In this document: positions 8,500-15,500 of the stretch, in pieces
Numbering within the stretch: the first letter of the stretch is position 1
Layout of the letters: every line of letters begins with the position of its first letter
Assembly (NCBI GenBank): GCA_945905765.1
Contig: CAMDPZ010000026.1
Span: 1-32,220, forward strand
DNA: 32,220 bases
From: Nitrospira lenta
GTDB lineage: Bacteria > Nitrospirota > Nitrospiria > Nitrospirales > Nitrospiraceae
Reading direction: 5' to 3'
Notes under the pieces: generated by a model
Database searches by the model: none
Told to the model about the DNA's origin: nothing
What the model saw: only the letters and a program-made list of their open reading frames with translations
Made by a program: the position numbers and the translations under genes

Positions 8500-8673
8500 G
8501 AAGACCTTTCGAATGGTTCTGAGTCGAGACAGAGGCTAACTATCTGAGAATTAAAGGGATACTAGCCGCTCGTTGCTGCGTTGTCAAACCAGCGACCGGA
8601 AAGCCGCATCAGTATTGGTTCTCACGCGAGCGCATCGAGAGTCTCCATGTTGGCACGCCAGGAAAGCACTCCC

Positions 8674-9009
8674 GCAGGATGCTCAAACCATCCGTCCAAC
8701 AAGGCCGCAGGCAAACGATCCAAGATGGTCCTTCCAAGCTTGCTCGTGTACGTTTCTCAGGCTGGCCTGGATGAATCCCCCACTGCGCGCGTCCAACGAT
8801 ATAGTACTCCCTCCAAGCTCGCTTGTTTTTCTCTTCAAAGGGTGACCTGGTCGATCCTCGATTGCGCGCGTCGAACGAGCACATTCTGATCGTGCGCGTT
8901 CCGCGAGCAGGAGGACGACCAGGCTACCCTTCTTCTCCCACGCGTTGCGCGAGCACAGGGGATTCACCGGGCCAGCCCACCCTGTTGGCGAACGGTTTCA
9001 GCATCCTGC
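8674..9009. repeat. Nested palindromic element, copy B (one element interrupting another)
   Basis: Terminal inverted repeats lie at 8674-8700 and 8984-9009 (GCAGGATGCTCAAACC against GCAGGATGCTGAAACC). An outer stem of about 20 pairs is at 8760-8780/8958-8977, and an inner one at 8838-8859/8911-8931. The conserved core halves TGCGCGCGTCCAACGA (8784-8799) and CGCGTTGCGCGAGCAC (8941-8956) are separated by a second, diverged core (TGCGCGCGTCGAACGA at 8863-8878; GTGCGCGTTCCGCGAG near 8892-8907). The left flanks of both units also match (CTTCCAAGCTTGCT near 8731, CCTCCAAGCTCGCT near 8810). The whole 8500-9054 stretch has no credible gene; short frames in it are palindrome-derived. Confidence 0.85.
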
Positions 9010-9054
9010 AGAATATCGACCGGTGAGATGAGGAGAAGGAGAGGAAGAAAAAGA

Positions 9055-9079
9055 GGGGAGTAGCCTGTCGCTACTCCCC
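9055..9079 (-). terminator. Rho-independent terminator overlapping the end of pup
   Basis: GGGGAGTAGC (9055-9064) and GCTACTCCCC (9070-9079) form a perfect ten-base stem with a five-base loop. On the minus strand it is followed by TCTTTTTCTTCC, a good T-tract. One arm includes the last codons and TAG stop of pup, so the terminator is partly coding. On the plus strand the hairpin is followed by CCCTTTTT and may stop transcription from the other side too. Confidence 0.85.
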
Positions 9080-9268
9080 CCCTTTTTGCACGTAGTTCTT
9101 AACGAATTCTTCTGCGTTTTTCTCGAGGACGTCGTCGATTTCATCGACCAGCTTGTCGATGTCTTCTTTCATCTTCTTGCCGGCTTCGACGACCTTCGGA
9201 TTGGCCTTAACGTCGTCTTTCCCCTGCGGTTCTCGCTTGGGCTCTTGTTTGCGCTCCTGTTTTTCCAT
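9071..9268 (-). CDS. pup: Prokaryotic ubiquitin-like protein Pup
   Basis: A 65-residue, highly charged protein whose C-terminal half carries the Pup signature: DKLVDEIDDVLEKNAEEF followed by VKNYVQKGGE. Pup is attached through its C-terminal side chain to lysines of target proteins by PafA and directs them to the bacterial proteasome. The terminal residue is Glu65 after Gly-Gly, so the activating deamidation by Dop needed for Gln-ending Pups is not required here. The disordered N-terminal half is rich in K, E and Q, as in the family. ATG 9268 has a strong GGGAGG site. No dop, pafA, mpa or proteasome subunit gene lies in the window, so pup stands alone between a palindromic element and hppA. 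Confidence 0.93.
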   Translation of the reverse strand: MEKQERKQEPKREPQGKDDVKANPKVVEAGKKMKEDIDKLVDEIDDVLEKNAEEFVKNYVQKGGE

Positions 9269-9315
9269 CCGAGCACCTCCCGTACAGCTGGGAAACTCTC
9301 GTGGACCAGCACAAC

Positions 9316-9360
9316 GTGATCCCTGCGATCACCTTACTCCAAGGCCATTTCAGCCGTCAA
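9316..9360 (-). promoter_or_regulatory. Candidate pup promoter with overlapping palindrome
   Basis: On the minus strand TTGACG (9355-9360) and TAAGGT (9331-9336) are 18 bases apart, about 60 bases upstream of the pup ATG. The inverted repeat GTGATC-CCTGC-GATCAC (9316-9332) starts at the downstream edge of the -10 and covers the expected transcription start, a typical repressor position. The -10 match is weak, so this is tentative. Confidence 0.35.
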
Positions 9361-9424
9361 GCCAACCGAAAAAACCGTCAAACGTGAAACGTAAAACCTG
9401 AAACGACGTAAACCCTTAGCTATC

Positions 9425-9477
9425 AGCCGTCAGCATTCAGCCATCAGCACGGAGCTGAAAGCTGAATACTGACGGCT
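9425..9477. terminator. Inverted repeat downstream of hppA (possible terminator)
   Basis: Arms AGCCGTCAGCATTCAGC (9425-9441) and GCTGAATACTGACGGCT (9461-9477) pair with a single mismatch over 17 bases and a 19-base loop. It begins about 15 bases past the hppA stop on the minus strand, so it may end that transcript. It lacks a T-tract and resembles the other low-complexity palindromes of this window. Next to it (9376-9415) are degenerate GTGAAACGTAAAACC-like units. Confidence 0.6.
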
Positions 9478-9492
9478 TCCATGCTCGTCCTA

Positions 9493-11544
9493 TCACACGA
9501 GCAACGAGACAATAAGAAGAGCCACAATATTAATAACCTTGATCATCGGGTTGATCGCCGGACCGGCCGTATCCTTGTAGGGATCGCCGACTGTGTCGCC
9601 GGTGACGGCAGCCTTATGCGTGTCCGTCCCCTTCATGCCCTGCTCTTCAATATATTTCTTGGCATTGTCCCAAGCGCCGCCGCCGCTCGTCATCGAGATG
9701 GCCACGAACAGACCGGTCACGATGCTGCCGACGAGCATGCCGCCCAAGGCCTGCGGCCCCAGGACCACGCCAACCAGAATGGGTGAAATGACCGGGATCA
9801 ATCCCGGCACCATCATCTTCTTGATCGCCGCCTGCGTCACGATGTCCACGCAAGTCCCGTATTCCGGCTTGCCCGTGCCTTCCATGATCCCCTTGATCGT
9901 CCGGAACTGCCGCCGCACTTCTTCCACCACGAGGCCTGCTGCTTCTCCCACGGCCTTCATACAGAGGGCCCCGAAAATGAAAGGCAGCATGCCGCCCAGG
10001 AAGAGTCCGACCAGGACCGAAGGATTGGAAAGGTCAAACGTACTCGCCCCGCTCCCCTTCGCCACTTCGCGGGCATATTCGGCGAACAGCACCACCGCCG
10101 CAAGGCCGGCCGATCCGATCGCATAGCCCTTCGTCACGGCTTTGGTCGTGTTGCCGACCGCATCCAATGGATCAGTGATGTCCCGCACCTCTTTGCCGAG
10201 GTGCGCCATCTCCGCGATCCCGCCCGCATTGTCGGTAATCGGACCAAAGGCATCGATCGCCACCACAATCCCGGCCATCGACAACATCGAGACAGCCGCA
10301 GTGGCCACACCATACACCCCCCCCGAAGCCGCGCCGCCACAGAGCCAGTAGCTCGTCAGAATCGCCGCGCCGATCACCACCACCGGCAAAGCCGTTGCCT
10401 CCATTCCCACCGCTAAACCCGCAATGATGTTCGTCGCATGGCCCGTTTCACTGGCCTTGGCAATCGCCTTCACCGGCGCATAGCTCTTGGAGGTGTAGTA
10501 ATCGGTGATAAACACGAGGGCGAGGGTCACGGCCAAGCCGATCAACGAGGCGAGGTAGTAGCTCATCCCGCTCACGCCACCCACACCCTCCATGATCGAG
10601 GTTGTCACGGGGTAGAAGGCCACCGCAGCGATGCCGCCCGCCACGAACAGGCCCTTGTAAAGCGCCGGCATGATCCCGCCGCCTTCGCTCACCTTCACAA
10701 AGAGGATGCCGATGATTGTCGCGAAGATCGTCACGCCGCCCAACGCCAGAGGATAGAGAATCGGCGCGCTATTCCCTTTGAACAGGGTAAACGCCAGGAC
10801 CATCGCCGCGACCGTTGTCACGGCGTAGGTCTCGAAGAGGTCCGCGGCCATACCGGCGCAATCGCCGACATTGTCGCCCACATTGTCCGCGATGACTGCC
10901 GGGTTGCGCGGATCGTCTTCCGGAATCCCCGCTTCCACTTTTCCGACAAGGTCCGCTCCGACATCCGCCGCTTTCGTGTAAATACCGCCGCCCACCCGGG
11001 CAAAGACCGAAATCAAACTGCCGCCGAATCCAAGGCTCAGCAGGGCATGAATCGCCTTCTCCTGCCCGGCAATCTGCGACGCCACCACATAGAACGTCGT
11101 GATGGCCAGCAGGCCCAGGCCGATCAACAAGAGCCCCGTCACCGCGCCGCCACGGAAGGCCACGGTCAGCGCCGCATTCATCCCATTATGCGCGGCCTGC
11201 GCCGTCCGTACGTTCGCCCGCACCGCGATAACCATGCCCACATAGCCAGCCAGCGACGACGCGCCGGCGCCAATCAAAAATCCAATCGCAGTCAGCAGAC
11301 CGAACTTGTCAGAGAACGCCCCTGCGCCCCACAACATCGCGAATAACACAGCGGCGACGACGCCAACAGTCCGATACTGGCGGTTCAGATAGGCGCTCGC
11401 GCCTTCCTGAATGGCCTTGGCAATTTCTTGCATCTTTGGATTGCCGGCATCCAGCTTAAAGACCCACATGGCCAGATAGAGGCCGTAGGCAATGCCGGTC
11501 ACCGCCGATACCAACGCAAACGTAATGATGGATGAGTCGCTCAC
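9493..11544 (-). CDS. hppA: K+-independent membrane proton-pumping pyrophosphatase
   Basis: An integral inner-membrane enzyme of 683 residues that couples pyrophosphate hydrolysis to proton translocation. The membrane runs are consistent with the usual 16 helices. The catalytic loop [19 protein letters not shown], then [20 protein letters not shown], and the C-terminal [14 protein letters not shown] are intact. Lys468 in [10 protein letters not shown] replaces the alanine of K+-dependent enzymes, which by established family rules marks the K+-independent, H+-pumping subclass. The start is GTG 11542-11544 with AGGAGGAG six or seven bases upstream. The leader from the candidate promoter at 11682-11710 is about 130 bases and has a small hairpin (GGGTGT/ACACCC) just before the ribosome site. 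It is probably monocistronic. Confidence 0.96.
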   Translation of the reverse strand: MSDSSIITFALVSAVTGIAYGLYLAMWVFKLDAGNPKMQEIAKAIQEGASAYLNRQYRTVGVVAAVLFAMLWGAGAFSDKFGLLTAIGFLIGAGASSLAGYVGMVIAVRANVRTAQAAHNGMNAALTVAFRGGAVTGLLLIGLGLLAITTFYVVASQIAGQEKAIHALLSLGFGGSLISVFARVGGGIYTKAADVGADLVGKVEAGIPEDDPRNPAVIADNVGDNVGDCAGMAADLFETYAVTTVAAMVLAFTLFKGNSAPILYPLALGGVTIFATIIGILFVKVSEGGGIMPALYKGLFVAGGIAAVAFYPVTTSIMEGVGGVSGMSYYLASLIGLAVTLALVFITDYYTSKSYAPVKAIAKASETGHATNIIAGLAVGMEATALPVVVIGAAILTSYWLCGGAASGGVYGVATAAVSMLSMAGIVVAIDAFGPITDNAGGIAEMAHLGKEVRDITDPLDAVGNTTKAVTKGYAIGSAGLAAVVLFAEYAREVAKGSGASTFDLSNPSVLVGLFLGGMLPFIFGALCMKAVGEAAGLVVEEVRRQFRTIKGIMEGTGKPEYGTCVDIVTQAAIKKMMVPGLIPVISPILVGVVLGPQALGGMLVGSIVTGLFVAISMTSGGGAWDNAKKYIEEQGMKGTDTHKAAVTGDTVGDPYKDTAGPAINPMIKVINIVALLIVSLLV

Positions 11545-11681
11545 AATGGTCTCCTCCTGTTAGGGGTGTTGGGGGACACCCATTTCCTCTGGCCTCCATC
11601 CATCACGATGACGTGTTCGATGGGAAACCGCGAAGTGGTACAGAATCGATCCGTGCAGCTAACTAACTGAAAAGTCGGGCC

Positions 11682-11710
11682 ATTCTATACAAGTGAGAGA
11701 AGGGGATCAA
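11682..11710 (-). promoter_or_regulatory. Candidate sigma-70 promoter for hppA
   Basis: On the minus strand TTGATC (11705-11710) and TAGAAT (11682-11687) are spaced by 17 bases. Transcription would start near 11675 and give a leader of about 130 bases before the GTG start. The promoter lies next to palindromic element copy D. Confidence 0.4.
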
Positions 11711-11733
11711 GGACGAAAAAGTGGAGTGATAGA

Positions 11734-11813
11734 GGCTGAGGATCTTCTGTGCTCGCGCAACGCGCGGCCTCAGAAGGCCCTCGTTGGACGCGCGCAATGG
11801 AAGATCAACAGCC
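11734..11813. repeat. Palindromic element core, copy D (no terminal repeats)
   Basis: This is the same core hairpin as copy C in inverse orientation: GTGCTCGCGCAACGCGCGG (11750-11768) through to CTCGTTGGACGCGCGC (11780-11795). An outer stem GGCTGAGGATCTTC/GAAGATCAACAGCC (11734-11747/11800-11813) has two mismatches. The apical stem GGCCT/AGGCC (11766-11770/11775-11779) replaces GGCTT/AAGCC of copy C, a paired change that keeps the helix. I could not find terminal repeats. The gene-free stretch 11545-11957 otherwise holds only the hppA promoter and leader. Confidence 0.8.
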
Positions 11814-11957
11814 CCCATCCCATAAAGAGAACAATCGAAACTGGAAGAGAGACAGAAGCGGGCATCTTCCAGAGAGAACATGGAAAGGGGATCACAGCAG
11901 CTGACTGGTTTGCGGATCAAAAAGAGAGTTGTTATAGTCCGCGCAGGTGGAGGGCCT

Positions 11958-12212
11958 ATGGGAATGGAACCGAATTACATCGTCATCGACGGGCAGACGT
12001 TCAGCAAGGCGAAGCTGTCGCTGGACAACCACGTCTACAAGAATTGTGCGATTGACGACTGCGACATCTATTTCAGCGGTGGGCAATACGAGCTGCTCGA
12101 CACCCACATCACCAATTCCCGCCTCATCCTCAACCACCCGGCGAAGGGCATGTACAGCGCCGTGCAAATCTTTAAGATGAAGTCGCCTGGCTCACAAGTT
12201 ATTTTCGAGTGA
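11958..12212 (+). CDS. Small hypothetical protein, possible beta-strand repeat
   Basis: I do not recognise this 84-residue protein. It has short alternating strands with regularly placed hydrophobic and Asn/Asp/Cys residues (KNCAIDDCDIYFSGGQYE, then LLDTHITNSRLILNHPAKG), which looks like two or three turns of a pentapeptide- or right-handed beta-helix-like fold. There is no signal peptide. GGAGGG at 11949-11954 supports a start at ATG 11958 (short spacing) or ATG 11964 (longer spacing); the frame is open back to 11880 but without another ribosome site. It stands alone on the plus strand, convergent with the cytochrome operon (15 bases between the stops). Confidence 0.65.
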   Translation: MGMEPNYIVIDGQTFSKAKLSLDNHVYKNCAIDDCDIYFSGGQYELLDTHITNSRLILNHPAKGMYSAVQIFKMKSPGSQVIFE

Positions 12213-12227
12213 CCCGCTGACCTCTCG

Positions 12228-13466
12228 CTACTTCGCAGTCGAGATATTCGCCGCAAACTTCACGATCTCGATCGACTGGAAGACCGGATCTTGCGAGCCT
12301 TTGGAGGACTCCGCTTCGACTCGCTGCAGGAAGGAGGCCGGGCCGGTGATCGGCGCATAGTTGAGGGTGACTTCAACATCGAAGGTCTTAGTGTCTTTCG
12401 GCGTGGGGAAGGTAAAGGTCTCGACGCGTGTCTCTTCCGGCTTCAAGACCGTATCCTCGAGAACTTTGACCGCCTCGAAGTCGAAGCTGGTCTTCTGCCC
12501 CTTGGCATCCTGATAAACCCGCCCATAGACCCGCTTGTCGGTAAAGACGGTCTTTAAATTCTTTCCTTTGATATCCAGTTCCAGCGCCACGCTCGCCCAG
12601 GCCGGATGGGTAGTCGGCAGGCTGTGCGGCACGAGACTCTGCACCTTCACCGTGACGATGGTCTTGTCGCCCTCGATTTTCGTCTGCACGTCCAACTTAG
12701 CCGCTTCCTGGCGGAGCTTGCCGATACGACCAGGGAATGTATGGTTCGCGGTTTTCCGCTTCTTCTCCCCGTTGGCCGACTCCCCCACCTGCTCCGGCAT
12801 GTGGCAGCTCTGGCATTCTTTACCTGACTTTACCGCCTTGCTCTGATCCCAATTGCCCAGCAGATCATTACTCTTGCCTAAGTTGGCAGCAGAAGGCACA
12901 GACTGGTGGCAATTGAGGCAGAGATCGGATTTCTGAAAGAGCCCCAGCTCCATCGACTGGTGAGCCAGGTTCTGCACAAAGTCCTTATAGGGACCGTAGA
13001 GCGTCTTGCTCCCCAATTCGTACTTGGGCTCCGGCGGCTGTTTGGTCCGGTCGACCTGTTTGATCAAATGGCATTGCGCACAGGCCACCCCATCCAGCGA
13101 AGGGTCGCCGGCCTTGGCCTGATCGATAAAGAGCTGGGCCTGTTCGGGGAATTCGCGCACATGGGGCGCATGGCAACGGAAGCAGAGGGCCTTGTCTTTT
13201 CCTGCCGGAGACGCCAGGAACGCATCGAGCGAGGCGCGGAAGGCCGGGGAATGAATGGACTTCGAGAGCGGCGAGGTTTCCCATTCTTCAAACACGCGCT
13301 CATGGCACCGCTTGCACTTGCTGGAGCTGGGAAAGGCCTTTTCAAGGGTGGGCTTAGGAACCTCTTGCGCATAGAGGGCATGATCGAGCCACTGCGACAG
13401 ACACAAGGCCGCCACAATCACTGCGCCAATCCCAAGCTTCACACCCATCGAATGTCGTCCCATCAT
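12228..13466 (-). CDS. Five-haem c-type cytochrome (cytochrome c554-like), second of a tandem pair
   Basis: A 412-residue exported cytochrome. A signal peptide (about residues 1-34) ends in LYAQ. Five CXXCH haem sites follow: CKRCH 51-55, CFRCH 95-99, CAQCH 129-133, CLNCH 183-187 and CQSCH 218-222. The second half has no haem sites and looks like a beta-sandwich (VTVKVQSLVPHSLPTTHP, later FTFPTPKDTKTFDVEV). The haem region resembles the cytochrome c554 group of multihaem electron carriers; a periplasmic electron-transfer role is inferred. It shares CHLIK-x-V and YGPY-x-D with the upstream paralogue, 22 bases away in the same operon, so the pair arose by duplication. ATG 13466 (double ATG) has AAGGG upstream. 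Confidence 0.9.
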   Translation of the reverse strand: MMGRHSMGVKLGIGAVIVAALCLSQWLDHALYAQEVPKPTLEKAFPSSSKCKRCHERVFEEWETSPLSKSIHSPAFRASLDAFLASPAGKDKALCFRCHAPHVREFPEQAQLFIDQAKAGDPSLDGVACAQCHLIKQVDRTKQPPEPKYELGSKTLYGPYKDFVQNLAHQSMELGLFQKSDLCLNCHQSVPSAANLGKSNDLLGNWDQSKAVKSGKECQSCHMPEQVGESANGEKKRKTANHTFPGRIGKLRQEAAKLDVQTKIEGDKTIVTVKVQSLVPHSLPTTHPAWASVALELDIKGKNLKTVFTDKRVYGRVYQDAKGQKTSFDFEAVKVLEDTVLKPEETRVETFTFPTPKDTKTFDVEVTLNYAPITGPASFLQRVEAESSKGSQDPVFQSIEIVKFAANISTAK

Positions 13467-13488
13467 GCGGCCCTTCTACTTCAATGGC

Positions 13489-14793
13489 TCAGAAATTTTT
13501 CGCCCGATACGTTAAAAGGCGTGGCTGCGTATATTCGTCAAAAATTTTCCTGGCAAGCTCCCGCTCTTTATCGGTCGCCAAGGTGGCGAGATACTTTTCC
13601 TTGAGCGCGGGCTCCGGCGTCGGGATCAACGCATAGTTCAAGACCGCTTCAATCGAGGCAGCCGTCGTGCCGGCCGGGAGCGCCAGAGAGAAGGGCACTT
13701 TCCTCGTGTGCCCGCCCTTGATGAAGGGGTCTGGAATCGGGCCGCGGAGAATCTTGTCATAGGGCAAACCGAACTGCTTGGTCTCTTCCTTCAGCACCTT
13801 GCCCTGCGCATCCTTGGCGGTCAGAACCAGATAGAACTGCTTGAGCACCGGATCTCCGTCCGGAAAACTGTGCGGAAGGCTGCCGATTTTCACCAGCGCC
13901 GTTCCCTCCACCGCCGAGGCAGACTTGGTGGTCTCAAGATCCACGCGGGGCATCCATTCGGCCTGGAGGTTGCGATTCTTGAGGAGCGTACCGGGGATCA
14001 CCACGCCGCGGAACCAATGGCGGCCGATCGCGCGGGTCATGGACCCGCGCCGCGAAGTGGAGCTACCTGTCGAGGGCTCCATATGGCAGTCCTGACATAC
14101 CGTCCCCTGCAAAATCTCCCCTGCCAGATCCTTCTGCGTCACATCCTTCACCTTATCGAAGTGACAGGAGGCGCAATAGTTCGCGCCGCGAAACAAATCG
14201 GACTGCGCCGCAGGATGGACGAGATTTTCCTCCGGATCCGCATAGGGACCATAGATCATCTTGCCTGGCTCGATCTTGAATGAAGGCGGAGAGTTCTCGG
14301 TCTGTTCGACCTTCTTGATCAGATGGCAGGAGGCACAACCGATGCCTTCCACTTGCGGCTTACCAGACAATACCTGGGCCACGATCTTCTCGGCATGTTG
14401 CGGGAACACGGTCGTCGAAGGCACATGACAGGAGAGACAGCGGCGACGCTCGTCAGTGGTCGGATTGGTCTGGAGCCAGACGCCCAACACGGTACGGAAG
14501 ACCGGCGACTCCAGCGAGGTGCCGTGCAAGAGCGCCGCATCGACCCGGCCAAAGGTCTTGAGATCCGGCGTCTGCTCGCGCACGCCTTTCCACTCTTCAT
14601 AATGCCGGTCGTGGCATTGCTTACAGTCTTCCGATCTGATGAAGATCTTTTCGATTTCCTCCACCCAATCGGACGACGCCTTGACGTCTGACTTCTGGGC
14701 GATGGCAGGGCCTTGAGACAGGCCAATGGCGCCCATCATGAACAGAAGAAGAAAACCGGCCGCAATGCGATGTCCAGGCCTGCGTCGTAGCAT
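13489..14793 (-). CDS. Five-haem c-type cytochrome (cytochrome c554-like), first of a tandem pair
   Basis: A 434-residue exported multihaem cytochrome. The signal peptide is MLRRRPGHR plus a hydrophobic core, probably cut after AIAQ near residue 33. Haem-binding motifs are CKQCH 57-61, CLSCH 119-123, CASCH 153-157, CASCH 207-211 and CQDCH 233-237, with a haem-free C-terminal domain (residues about 260-434) that again contains a SLPHSFPDGDP turn like its neighbour. I chose ATG 14793 because it gives a normal signal peptide and follows the PDZ gene's stop by two bases; the frame extends to 14838 inside that gene. Likely a periplasmic electron carrier, translationally linked to the PDZ protein. 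Redox partner unknown. Confidence 0.9.
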   Translation of the reverse strand: MLRRRPGHRIAAGFLLLFMMGAIGLSQGPAIAQKSDVKASSDWVEEIEKIFIRSEDCKQCHDRHYEEWKGVREQTPDLKTFGRVDAALLHGTSLESPVFRTVLGVWLQTNPTTDERRRCLSCHVPSTTVFPQHAEKIVAQVLSGKPQVEGIGCASCHLIKKVEQTENSPPSFKIEPGKMIYGPYADPEENLVHPAAQSDLFRGANYCASCHFDKVKDVTQKDLAGEILQGTVCQDCHMEPSTGSSTSRRGSMTRAIGRHWFRGVVIPGTLLKNRNLQAEWMPRVDLETTKSASAVEGTALVKIGSLPHSFPDGDPVLKQFYLVLTAKDAQGKVLKEETKQFGLPYDKILRGPIPDPFIKGGHTRKVPFSLALPAGTTAASIEAVLNYALIPTPEPALKEKYLATLATDKERELARKIFDEYTQPRLLTYRAKNF

Positions 14794-14795
14794 GA

Positions 14796-15269
14796 TCAAT
14801 CCCGCCTGCATCCGACAAAATGGAAATTCACACCCCACCCGACCGGATCGCCTGGATCGGCAGGCTCATAGGTGCCGACGGTGAAGTTGCATTCTTTCAT
14901 CCCGCGCTTGATCGCTTTCCCGAAGTCGAGCATGTTCCTGATCTCGGTCTTGTCGATTTCCTTGATGACGGACCGGACCTTGATGCCGGCATAGTCGGCG
15001 CGCGAGTTTCCGATCACTTCAAACACGGCGACACCCTGCGCCCGTTCCAACTTCAATTCTCGTTTAATCTCCTCGTCCACATCTCCGACGATCACGCCGA
15101 AATCTTCCCCCAGCTTCGCGGCTTCCTCCACGGTCATCGGCTCCAATTCAGCCGCTGACGCAAGACCACTCACTAGTCCAAGGCTGAGTCCAAAACACAA
15201 AAGAAAGGCCCTTCCACTCCGAAGGGCCTTTGTGCGAGCGCTCACTGAGCCGATACGAACATCCTCCAA
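14796..15269 (-). CDS. Exported PDZ-domain protein
   Basis: A 157-residue protein with an arginine-rich n-region, a hydrophobic core (FLLCFGLSLGLVSG) and a probable cut after ASA near residue 39. A single PDZ domain follows: GVAVFEVIGNSRADYAG as carboxylate loop and strand, IKVRSVIKEIDKTEIRNMLD and the closing helix. There is no protease domain, so it is probably a periplasmic peptide-binding adaptor. Two cysteines remain in the mature form (KECN and VGCRRD). The start is TTG 15267-15269 with AAAGG eight bases upstream; GTG 15245 is the alternative. It leads the operon of two five-haem cytochromes, so a role in their assembly or anchoring is a reasonable guess. A terminator-shaped hairpin lies in its 5' coding part. 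Confidence 0.82.
   Translation of the reverse strand: MEDVRIGSVSARTKALRSGRAFLLCFGLSLGLVSGLASAAELEPMTVEEAAKLGEDFGVIVGDVDEEIKRELKLERAQGVAVFEVIGNSRADYAGIKVRSVIKEIDKTEIRNMLDFGKAIKRGMKECNFTVGTYEPADPGDPVGWGVNFHFVGCRRD
15204..15231 (-). terminator. Terminator-like hairpin inside the 5' end of the PDZ gene
   Basis: AAAGGCCCTT (15204-15213) and AAGGGCCTTT (15222-15231) form a perfect ten-base stem with an eight-base loop. Read on the minus strand it is followed by CTTTTGTGTTTT. This is the shape of an intrinsic terminator directed into the PDZ-cytochrome operon. It covers codons about 13-22 of the PDZ gene if the TTG start is right, so it is either an attenuator within coding sequence or part of an untranslated leader. 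Confidence 0.6.
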
Positions 15270-15331
15270 CGTGTGCGCCTTTCTACGGCCATCCCACCAA
15301 GAGACTTAGCCGGCTTCGGAAAAACCATCCC

Positions 15332-15500
15332 GCAGGCTGCTCAAACAGTTCGTCAGCAAAGCCGCAGAAGAACTATCCTTCTCTAAGGGGTGGCTGGGAT
15401 GATCCCTACTGCGCGCGTCCAACGAGGGCTTTCTCAAGCCGCGCGTTGCGCGAGCACGGGGATCGTCCCAGCTACCCCGTCTCCCTTTTCAGCAGCCTGT
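15332..15500. repeat. Palindromic intergenic element, copy C, with terminal inverted repeats
   Basis: The ends CAGGCTGCTCAAA (15333-15345) and TTTCAGCAGCCTG (15487-15499) are inverted repeats with one mismatch. Inside, a 20-base stem without mismatches other than two G-T pairs joins 15387-15406 and 15459-15478. Within that is the core hairpin 15411-15455, with apex GGCTT-TCTC-AAGCC (15427-15440). The right end is immediately next to the stop codon of the NxrC-like gene (15501-15503). The element shows no gene of its own. Confidence 0.88.

Noticed and set aside
8573-8967. Short frames on both strands in the recJ-pup gap
   Set aside because: They run through the palindromic element, have no ribosome site and differ between copies.
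8674-9009. CRISPR array
   Set aside because: The repeats are inverted and nested, not regularly spaced direct repeats with unique spacers.
10438-11346. Plus-strand frame of 302 codons inside hppA
   Set aside because: Histidine/arginine-rich shadow of a conserved membrane enzyme.
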